From: a bacterium
GTDB taxonomy: Bacteria > Chloroflexota > Dormibacteria > Aeolococcales > Bog-877
Assembly (NCBI GenBank): GCA_021802045.1
Contig: JAKABB010000016.1
Location: 1 to 37,984, forward strand
Length of the DNA stretch: 37,984 nt
Direction: 5' to 3'
The translations under genes were made by a program, and so were the position numbers. The notes below the pieces were generated by a model. The model was given only the letters and a program-made list of their open reading frames with translations. It had not been told where the DNA came from and made no database searches. This document shows positions 32,164-37,984 of the stretch, piece after piece. Numbering within the stretch: the stretch's first letter is position 1; each line of letters opens with the position of its first letter.

Positions 32164-33483
32164 GTGCCGGGACCCGCCGGCACCTCGTCCCGACTGCGCC
32201 CTCGAAGACGGCGGCGCCGGCTGCTGGCCAACCGGGTGGTGCAGGCGTCCTTGGTGTCGCTGTCGCAGCTGCGGTCGCGGCCCCCCACCGACGCCGATGG
32301 CCGTGGGGCCGGGCGCCTGGCGGATGTGGTGGTCCGCTGGAACGGCACCGACCCGTACCCCCCGGTGACCGGAATCGTGCTCCAGCTCGGTGACCGCCAG
32401 GTGTTCCAGCCGGGCGCGAGCATCCTGCAGCTGAGCGCCCGGGCGGTCGTGGTGCGCGACCTGGGCCCGGAGGCCTCGGGGTTCCACCGGCGCGAGGGGG
32501 AGCTGCGCCTGGTCGCCGACGTCCTGGGGCGCCAGCTGGTGGACGTGGACGGGGTCAAGGTCCTCCACGCCGAGGAGCTGTACCTGGCCCCGGTTCTGGG
32601 CCGGATGCGGCTGGTGGCGGTCGCCGGGGAACCGCTGTCCTGGCGGGGCAGGCTGTTCGCGGGCGGGCGGCCCGATCAGCGCCGGCTGGTGGACTGGTCG
32701 GCGGTCCACCCCTTCGGCGAACCCGGCTCGGAGCTGCGCCTCCAGGTCCCCCACGAGGGACTCCGCCGGCTCCACCCCGGTGAGCTGGCCGACCTGCTGG
32801 AGGAGCTGGACCGTCCGGCGCGCGAGGAGCTCACCACGTCCCTGGACCCCGACGTGGTGGCGGACGCGCTGGAGGAGATGGAGCCGGAGCGCATCGAGGA
32901 CATCCTCCGCGAGGCTCCCCCCGAGCGGGCGGCGGAGCTGGTGACGGCGATGGAGCCGGACGAAGCGGTCGACGCCCTGCGGGACATGGAGCGCGCCGAG
33001 GCGGACGCGATCCTGGCCCGCGTGCCCCCCGAGGTCGCGCGCCAGCTCACCGGACTGCTCGGCTTCCCGGAGACCATGGCCGGGGGCTTCATGACCACCG
33101 CCCTGGCCACCGCCTCGCCCGAGGACACGGTCGGGCAGGTTCGCGAGGGCTTGGCGGGGCAGAGGGCGCACGCCTCGGACATCGACTCGGTGGCGGTGGT
33201 GGACGAGCAGGGCCGGCTGGTCGCCGATCTCTCGCTCTTTGAGCTCCTGGTGGCCCCGGACAGCGCGGCCGTGGGCGATCTGGTGGCGGACGTCCGCCCC
33301 GTCACCGTCCATCCGGAGGCGTTCCTGGACGAGGTCGTCGAGCGGTTGATCGAAGCCAGGGCCTCGTCGGTGGTGGTGGTGGACCCGGGGGGCCGGCCGA
33401 TGGGCCGCGTTCTGGCCGACGACGTCATCGACGCCCTGAAGGAGGGCGGGCTCCGGCTCAAGCTGCCCTGGCTCTTCCACTGA
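32164..33483 (+). CDS. Soluble MgtE-sensor-like protein (PRC-barrel, MgtE_N and CBS domains, no membrane part)
   Basis: 439 residues. Residues ~30-155 look like PRC-barrel repeats (SLSQLRSRPPTDADGRGAGR, YPPVTGIVLQ; then VADVLGRQLVDVDGVKVLHA). From ~204 (HPGELADLLEELDRP) runs an MgtE_N superhelix with the repeated pattern PDVVADALEEMEPERIEDIL / PERAAELVTAMEPDEAVDAL, to ~310. Two CBS motifs follow (MTTALATASPEDTV; VRPVTVHPEAFLDEVVE...SSVVVVDPGGRPMGRVL). The protein then ends, so the MgtE channel domain is missing. In MgtE these domains sense cytoplasmic Mg2+ and gate the pore. GTG 32164 is the first usable start; GTGs at 32236/32239 are alternatives. Divergent from the NRAMP-related transporter. 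Confidence 0.88.
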   Translation: MPGPAGTSSRLRPRRRRRRLLANRVVQASLVSLSQLRSRPPTDADGRGAGRLADVVVRWNGTDPYPPVTGIVLQLGDRQVFQPGASILQLSARAVVVRDLGPEASGFHRREGELRLVADVLGRQLVDVDGVKVLHAEELYLAPVLGRMRLVAVAGEPLSWRGRLFAGGRPDQRRLVDWSAVHPFGEPGSELRLQVPHEGLRRLHPGELADLLEELDRPAREELTTSLDPDVVADALEEMEPERIEDILREAPPERAAELVTAMEPDEAVDALRDMERAEADAILARVPPEVARQLTGLLGFPETMAGGFMTTALATASPEDTVGQVREGLAGQRAHASDIDSVAVVDEQGRLVADLSLFELLVAPDSAAVGDLVADVRPVTVHPEAFLDEVVERLIEARASSVVVVDPGGRPMGRVLADDVIDALKEGGLRLKLPWLFH

Positions 33484-33828
33484 GGGGCCGCACCGGCCGG
33501 TCGGCACGCGCCCGCGGTGGCGCTCGGCGGTCCGGCCCGCCGGCCGCCCGCCCGGTCCGGCTCTGGGAGGGCGGGCTCACCAGGGTCCCTCGTCCGCGCC
33601 CCGTCGGGGAGGTCGGGCCGTCGGCAGTGGGGCGGCTCCGGTGACCGAGCGCGGCGGCCACGGCCCAGCCCGCCGGGGGCGGATCCCGGCCTCGCCGCTC
33701 CCTGATCGCGGCGGGCGGGCGCCCCGGCCGCCGGTGTCGCCGACCGGGAGGTCCGTATCGTATGCAGGTGGTCGGCGCTCCAGGCCCGTCGCCGGCACCG
33801 CTTGTTGGGCCGCCCCACAGGAGCGCGC
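33484..33828. other. Gene-free stretch before the PIG-L gene
   Basis: No convincing coding region on either strand. A TATCGT at 33756-33761 in a small AT-richer patch is a possible -10 for the downstream gene, giving a ~65-nt leader. No terminator hairpin stands out after the MgtE-sensor-like stop. Confidence 0.35.
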
Positions 33829-34545
33829 ATGTCCGGCACCGACCCCCCCCCCTTCCACCGGGCGATGGTGGTGGTGGCCCACCCCGACGACGCCGAGTTC
33901 GGCAGTGCCGGCACCGTCGCCAAGTGGGCCGACGAGGGCGTGGAGGTCACCTACGTCATCTGCACCGACGGCGGGGCCGGGAGCGCCGACCCCAGCCTCA
34001 GCCGGGAGGAGCTGCCCCCGATCCGGGAGCGGGAGCAGCGCGCGGCGGCGGCGGTGCTGGGCGTGCGCCGGGTGGAGTTCCTGGGCCACCCGGACGGGGA
34101 GCTGGTGGCCGACATCGGGCTGCGCCGCGAGCTGACCCGCCTGATCCGCCGCCACCGCCCGGACCGGCTCATCTGCCAGAACGCGGTGCGCACCTACTCC
34201 AACATCTACGGCAACCACCCGGACCACCTGGCGGCGGGGCAGGCCGCCATGGAGGCGGTCTACCCCGCCAGTCGCAATCCCCACGCCTTTCCCGAGCTGC
34301 TGGCCCAGGAGGGACTGGCGCCCCACGTGGTGCGGGAGCTGTGGGTGACCGGCACCGACGCCGCCAACCACTACGAGGACATCAGCGGCACGGTGGACCG
34401 CAAGCTGGAGGCGCTGCGCCAGCATCGCAGCCAGCTCCCGGCGGGCCAGGACGTCGGCACCCGGGTGCGCGCGCGCCTGGCCGAGGCCGGCCGCCAGATC
34501 GGGGTCGCCGCGGCCGAGAGCTTCCGGCGTCTCACCAGTGAGTGA
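33829..34545 (+). CDS. PIG-L/LmbE-family N-acetyl deacetylase
   Basis: 238 residues. The zinc site signature AHPDDAEFGSAGTVAKW ('aHPDDaelg.gGt.a~~') starts at about residue 18, followed by YVICTDGGAGS ('l~lT.G~~g'), and the third ligand region is YGNHPDHLAAGQAA ('h.DH...g.a'). The family removes an acetyl group from GlcNAc-type amino sugars or similar compounds, as in mycothiol or GPI synthesis. ATG 33829 has AGGAG 5 nt upstream and the conserved region begins soon after. It overlaps the next gene by 8 nt, suggesting a shared pathway, though I cannot name it. Confidence 0.92.
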   Translation: MSGTDPPPFHRAMVVVAHPDDAEFGSAGTVAKWADEGVEVTYVICTDGGAGSADPSLSREELPPIREREQRAAAAVLGVRRVEFLGHPDGELVADIGLRRELTRLIRRHRPDRLICQNAVRTYSNIYGNHPDHLAAGQAAMEAVYPASRNPHAFPELLAQEGLAPHVVRELWVTGTDAANHYEDISGTVDRKLEALRQHRSQLPAGQDVGTRVRARLAEAGRQIGVAAAESFRRLTSE

Positions 34546-35605
34546 CACGGTGGCGCCGGCGCGGATCGTGGTCCTGCACGGGGACCAGACCGGCGAGGAG
34601 CTGCTCCTGGAGGCCCTGCGGGTGCTGGACCCCCTGGTCCTGGGCTTCCCCGTGGAGCTGGTCCATTTCGACCTCAGCCTCGGCGAACGGCGCCGCACCG
34701 CCAACGCCGTGGTCCACGAGGCGGCGGCGGCCATGTGCGAGGCGGGGTTCGGCCTCAAGGCGGCGACGGTGACCCCCACCGGGCAGGACGACCTCGGCAG
34801 CCCCAACGCCATCCTCCGGGAGGAGGTCAACGGCCAGGTGATCCTGCGCACCGGCCGCCGCATCCCCGGCGTCCTGCCGCTGGCCGGCGTGCACGCCCCC
34901 ATCGCGGTGGTGCGGATGGCCGTCGACGACGCCTACGGCGCGGTGGAGTGGCGCGAGGGCGACGGCAACGCCGAGGTGGCCCTGCGCACCACCCACATCT
35001 CCCGCCTCCTCTGTCACCGGGTGGCGGAGTTCGCCTTCCAGCATGCGGCCCGCACCGGCTCGACGGTCTTCGGGGGGCCCAAGTTCACCGTGTCCCGGGT
35101 GTACGAGGGGATGTTCAAGGAGGAGCTGGACGCGGCCGCGGCGCGCCACCCCCACGTGCGCTACGACCCCCAGCTGATCGATGCCCTGGTGGCTCTGGTC
35201 CTGACCCGCGACGACCCGCTGGTGATCCCCGCCCTCAACCGTGACGGCGACGTGCTCTCGGACCTCATCCTGGCGCTGTACGGGTCGCTGGCGGGGAGCG
35301 AGTCGGTGCTGCTCGGGTTCACCGAACCGGACCGCCCCGGGGTGGTCATGGCCGAGGCGCCCCACGGGACGGCCCCCTCGCTGGAGGGCAAGAACGTGGC
35401 CAACCCGATGGCGATGATCCTGGCCGTGGCCGCCCTGCTGGAGTACCTCCCGGCGGCGCAGGCCCGCGCCGCCGGCGCCGCCGTGCGCGCCGCCACCCTG
35501 GCGACGGTCGCCGACGGGACCCGCACCGCCGACCTGGGGGGCAGCGCGCTGACCACCGAGTTCACCAGCGCCGTCATCGCCCGCATCCGGTCGGCGCCGG
35601 GCTGA
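34538..35605 (+). CDS. Isocitrate/isopropylmalate dehydrogenase-like enzyme, unusual hybrid
   Basis: 355 residues. HGDQTGEEL (14-22) stands where GDGIGPE is usual. SPNAILREEVNGQVIL (88-103) is the substrate-loop region ('SPNgtIRn.l.gtvfR'). TVFGGPKFTVSRVYEGMFKE (176-195) and NRDGDVLSD (234-242) look like the eukaryotic-type NADP-IDH ('STKNTIlKkYDGrFKd', 'NYDGDVqSD'). EAPHGTAPSLEGKNVANP (273-290) looks like the bacterial type. It is about 60 residues shorter than type II IDH. It probably oxidatively decarboxylates a 2-hydroxy acid; the substrate is not readable. GTG start inside the PIG-L gene (8 nt overlap). Confidence 0.82.
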   Translation: MSDTVAPARIVVLHGDQTGEELLLEALRVLDPLVLGFPVELVHFDLSLGERRRTANAVVHEAAAAMCEAGFGLKAATVTPTGQDDLGSPNAILREEVNGQVILRTGRRIPGVLPLAGVHAPIAVVRMAVDDAYGAVEWREGDGNAEVALRTTHISRLLCHRVAEFAFQHAARTGSTVFGGPKFTVSRVYEGMFKEELDAAAARHPHVRYDPQLIDALVALVLTRDDPLVIPALNRDGDVLSDLILALYGSLAGSESVLLGFTEPDRPGVVMAEAPHGTAPSLEGKNVANPMAMILAVAALLEYLPAAQARAAGAAVRAATLATVADGTRTADLGGSALTTEFTSAVIARIRSAPG

Positions 35606-35652
35606 GCCGGGCCGCCCGGCCGCGGCCGGACCGGCCCCGGCCAGGGCTTGGG

Positions 35653-35658
35653 TATACT
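35653..35658 (+). promoter_or_regulatory. -10 element (TATACT) before the zinc-ribbon gene
   Basis: TATACT lies 17 nt before the ATG at 35676, in the 70-bp gap after the dehydrogenase gene. No clear -35 is present. It suggests that the zinc-ribbon and cysteine desulfurase genes form their own transcript. Confidence 0.4.
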
Positions 35659-35675
35659 CGAAGCAGGCACACGCC

Positions 35676-36008
35676 ATGGACATCCTTCCCTTCATGCACG
35701 AGCGGGCGGCGCAGTTCAGTTGCCCGCGCTGCCGCCGCTCCCTGGCCGACTGCGGGCTGCGCCTGCTCCAGCAGCGCGGATCGCACTACACGGTCCAGGT
35801 CACCTGCCGCACCTGCGACCTGACCCTGGTGGTGGCGCTGGAGCTGCGCTCGGAGGCCGACACCCCCCGGGAGGCGATCCCGGCCCAGCGCGTGGCCCGG
35901 CCGGCGCCCCCCCCGCTCAGCGGCGAGGAGGTCCTCGACGTCCACCTGCGCCTGCGGGACCTCAACGGGCCCCTGACCGACCTGCTCCGGCCGCCTGACC
36001 ACGGCTGA
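35676..36008 (+). CDS. Small zinc-ribbon protein, function unknown
   Basis: 110 residues. Two CxxC knuckles, CPRC (17-20) and CRTC (44-47), are separated by ~24 residues, typical of a zinc ribbon (FSCPRCRRSLADCGLRLLQQ ... YTVQVTCRTCDLTLVVALEL). The second half is Pro-rich then acidic (SGEEVLDVHLRLRDLNGPLTDLL), ending in PPDHG. No membrane segment. The start ATG has only a weak GCAGG upstream. It lies 19 nt before the cysteine desulfurase gene. Function unknown; it could be a small regulator or RNA-binding factor. Confidence 0.72.
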   Translation: MDILPFMHERAAQFSCPRCRRSLADCGLRLLQQRGSHYTVQVTCRTCDLTLVVALELRSEADTPREAIPAQRVARPAPPPLSGEEVLDVHLRLRDLNGPLTDLLRPPDHG

Positions 36009-36027
36009 CGGCGGGCGCGGGGCGGTC

Positions 36028-37179
36028 GTGATCTACCTTGACCACGCCGCCACCACGCGGGTCCGTGCGGAGGTGCGGCGCGCGATGGCCCCGGCCCTGG
36101 ACTCGGTCTTCGGCAACCCCTCCAGCGCCCACGCCGGCGGGCGGGCGGCGCGAGCCCTGGTCGACGCCGCCCGCGACCAGGTGGCCGCGGCGCTGGGGGC
36201 CCGGGCCCGCGAGATCGTCTTCACCGGCGGCGGCAGCGAGGCCGACAACCTGGCCCTGCGGGGCGTGGCCCAGGCGCAGGGGGAGCGCCCCGGGCACCTG
36301 GTGGTGTCGGCGATCGAGCACGAGGCCGTGCTGGAGACGGCGCGGGCGCTGACCGACGCCGGCTGGGCGCTCACCGTCCTGCCGGTCGACGGCGCGGGCC
36401 GGGTCGACCCGGCGGCGCTGGCGCCGGCGCTGCGCAAGGACACGGCGCTGGTGTCGGTGATGCTGGCCAGCAACGAGGTGGGGACGGTGCAGCCGGTGGC
36501 CGAGCTGGCGCGGGTCACCCGGGAGCATTCCCGGGCCCTGTTCCACACCGACGCCACCCAGGCCCTGGGCAAGGTGCCGATCGATGTCGCGGCCCTGGGG
36601 GTCGACCTCCTGACCCTCTCGGCCCACAAGGTCTACGGGCCCAAGGGCGTCGGGGCGCTCTACGTGCGCCGGGGGGTCGCGCTGCGCCCGCAGGTCACCG
36701 GCGGCGGGCAGGAGCGGACCCGCCGCTCGGGGACCGAGAACGTCCCCGGGATCGTGGGGCTGGGGGTGGCGGCCACCCTGGCCGCCGCCGAGCAGGCGTC
36801 GGAGCAGCCGCGCCAGCGGGCCCTGTGCGACCGGCTGCGGGCGCTGGTGCTGGCCGGGGTCCCCTCGGCCCTGGCCACCGGGGCCGAGGGGGCGGGCCGG
36901 CTGGGGAACTTCGCCACCTTCGCCTTCCCGGACGTCCCCGGGGACCTGCTCCTGGTGCGCCTGGACCAGGCCGGGGTCCTGGCGTCGGCGGGCTCGGCCT
37001 GCGCCAGCGGGTCGGTGGCCCCCTCGCACGTCCTCTTGGCCATGGGCCTGCCCCCCACGGTCGCCGCCGGCGGCCTGCGCTGCACCGTGGGCCGGGAGAC
37101 CACCGAGGCCGAGATCGACCGCGCCGCCGCCGCCGTCGTGGAGGCGGTGCGGGCCCTGCGGGCCCCGGTCCCGGCCTGA
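36028..37179 (+). CDS. Cysteine desulfurase (NifS/IscS family)
   Basis: 383 residues, the standard length. IYLDHAATTRV opens the class V aminotransferase fold. FTGGGSEADNLALRG binds the PLP phosphate, SAIEHEAVLE holds the ring-stacking His, HTDATQALGK supplies the PLP-N1 Asp, and SAHKVYGPKGVG carries the Schiff-base Lys (K201). The catalytic loop is GSACASGSVAPSHVL with Cys325. TRRSGTENVPGIVGLG is the active-site Arg region. It takes sulfur from cysteine for Fe-S clusters or tRNA thiolation. GTG start. No iscU or mnmA is seen before the window ends. Convergent with the M20 gene, 10 nt apart. Confidence 0.95.
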   Translation: MIYLDHAATTRVRAEVRRAMAPALDSVFGNPSSAHAGGRAARALVDAARDQVAAALGARAREIVFTGGGSEADNLALRGVAQAQGERPGHLVVSAIEHEAVLETARALTDAGWALTVLPVDGAGRVDPAALAPALRKDTALVSVMLASNEVGTVQPVAELARVTREHSRALFHTDATQALGKVPIDVAALGVDLLTLSAHKVYGPKGVGALYVRRGVALRPQVTGGGQERTRRSGTENVPGIVGLGVAATLAAAEQASEQPRQRALCDRLRALVLAGVPSALATGAEGAGRLGNFATFAFPDVPGDLLLVRLDQAGVLASAGSACASGSVAPSHVLLAMGLPPTVAAGGLRCTVGRETTEAEIDRAAAAVVEAVRALRAPVPA

Positions 37180-37189
37180 GCCGGCTCGG

Positions 37190-37984
37190 TCAGAGCGTGA
37201 GCAGCACCTCGGTCAGGACCGTGATCGCCCGGCCGTAGTCGGCCAGCGCGATGGACTCCTCGGGGGTGTGGTCCAGGGCCGAGTCCCCCGGGCCGTAGAC
37301 CACGGCCGGGCAGCCCCAGGCCGGCAGCACCACGTTGAGGTCGGAGCTGCCCAGCCGCCGCAGCCACCCCACCGGGGGCCCGGTGGCGCGGATGGCGCGG
37401 GCGAACGCCGCCGGCAGCGGGCCCTGACGGGGCACGGTCACCGCCGCCTGCGCGCCCTCGACGGTCAGCTCCGCGGCCGGGTCCAGAGCCCGGAGTCGGC
37501 CGGCCAGGAGCCCGGGCGGAACCGGCGGCGGCAGCCGGAAGTCCAGGCGCAGCCGCCCGGTGTCGGTCAACCCGTCGCCGCTGTGCTCCACCGCCACCAG
37601 GTGGGCGCCGACGGCCCCGAACTCCCCCGGCCCGGGCCCGAGCTCGGCCGCCAGGGCCTGCACCGCCGGCCACAGCGCCAGCGCCCGCTCGGCGGCGGTG
37701 GGGTCGCGGCGGGACGAGTGGCGGGCGGGCTGGCGCACCGCCAGGGTGGCCTGCAGCCGGCCCCGGTAGCCGAGGACCACCCGCCCGGCCCCGCTGGGCT
37801 CGCCCACCACCAGGAACGCCGGGGCCGGCAGGGTCGCGGCCAGGTGGTGGGCGCCCCGCGAGGAGCCCTCCTCCTCCACCGCGCCCAGCACCCACACCCG
37901 GCGCCGGAGGCGCCCGCTGGCGCGGGCCCGGGCGGCGGCGGCCACGAACGCCGCCAGCGGGCCCTTGGCGTCGGAGGCGCCCCG
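37190..37984 (-). CDS. M20 family metallo-deacylase, LysK-like, 5' end cut by window
   Basis: 265 codons visible; the frame continues past the window edge, so the N-terminus is missing. The first visible residues, RGASDAKGPLAAFVAAA, are the metal-binding 'GRGa.DaKGpla' motif of the M20 family. VLGAVEEEGSSRGAHHL contains the catalytic Glu and metal Glu. FLVVGEPSGAGRVVLGYRGR and RHSSRRDPTAAE match LysK/ArgE-type [amino-group carrier]-lysine or ornithine hydrolases. LDHTPEESIALADYGRAITVL is the standard ending with the last His ligand. LysK is likely (lysine or arginine synthesis), but ArgE/DapE-like enzymes cannot be excluded without the rest. Confidence 0.85.
   Translation of the reverse strand, partial: RGASDAKGPLAAFVAAAARARASGRLRRRVWVLGAVEEEGSSRGAHHLAATLPAPAFLVVGEPSGAGRVVLGYRGRLQATLAVRQPARHSSRRDPTAAERALALWPAVQALAAELGPGPGEFGAVGAHLVAVEHSGDGLTDTGRLRLDFRLPPPVPPGLLAGRLRALDPAAELTVEGAQAAVTVPRQGPLPAAFARAIRATGPPVGWLRRLGSSDLNVVLPAWGCPAVVYGPGDSALDHTPEESIALADYGRAITVLTEVLLTL

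Noticed and set aside
1..37984. CRISPR arrays, rRNA, prophage or complete insertion sequences
   Set aside because: No regularly spaced direct repeats, no rRNA-like conserved segments, no phage structural genes, and only the decayed element at 2453-3036.

Overview
This window is a very GC-rich stretch of bacterial chromosome with densely packed genes. Start and stop codons often overlap (ATGA or GTGA), GTG starts are common, and several first genes have a -10 hexamer 6-7 nt before the start codon with no Shine-Dalgarno, as in leaderless transcripts. Two Gram-positive-style lipoproteins, CUT1-type and Opp-type sugar transporters, a DUF4388 protein, an EF-G paralogue and a long-form dihydropteroate synthase fit a Chloroflexota, Dormibacterota or Actinomycetota-like bacterium. 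No rRNA or marker set is present, so the phylum is an inference.

Layout. 1-2.4 kb: a partial DUF4388 gene on the minus strand, then a FemAB-like acyltransferase coupled to an unknown acidic protein. 2.4-5.1 kb: an accessory patch with a decayed ISKra4-type transposase and DUF6788 remnant, a Phd-type antitoxin with a zeta-like kinase toxin (visibly lower GC, with its own palindromic operator), and gene-poor DNA. 5.1-8.9 kb: a CUT1 sugar ABC operon (binding lipoprotein plus two permeases, no ATPase) with a good upstream promoter, tandem repeats at that promoter and a strong hairpin after the first gene. 9.0-10.7 kb: folP-folK. 10.9-13.0 kb: an EF-G paralogue.

13.0-26.1 kb is one divergent sugar-catabolic locus. 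Leftwards run a GH4 glycosidase and a ROK regulator. Rightwards run a GlmS-like SIS protein, a BadF-type sugar kinase, an Opp-type transporter (binding protein, two permeases, two ATPases), a PfkB kinase and a second GH4 enzyme. I read it as uptake and breakdown of a (probably amino-sugar-containing) oligosaccharide without a PTS.

26.2-30.1 kb: macrodomain and Nudix genes that overlap (ADP-ribose metabolism), an MFS exporter, and a divergent pair of an unknown protein and a PfkB kinase. 30.2-33.5 kb: an NRAMP-related transporter with a non-canonical metal site, divergent from a soluble protein made of the MgtE sensor domains (MgtE_N plus CBS, no membrane part). Each side has a candidate leader ORF. 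This is the most interesting system in the window: a possible split magnesium transporter and sensor. 33.8-38.0 kb: a PIG-L deacetylase coupled to an unusual isocitrate-dehydrogenase-like enzyme, a zinc-ribbon protein, a cysteine desulfurase, and the 3' part of an M20 deacylase resembling LysK.
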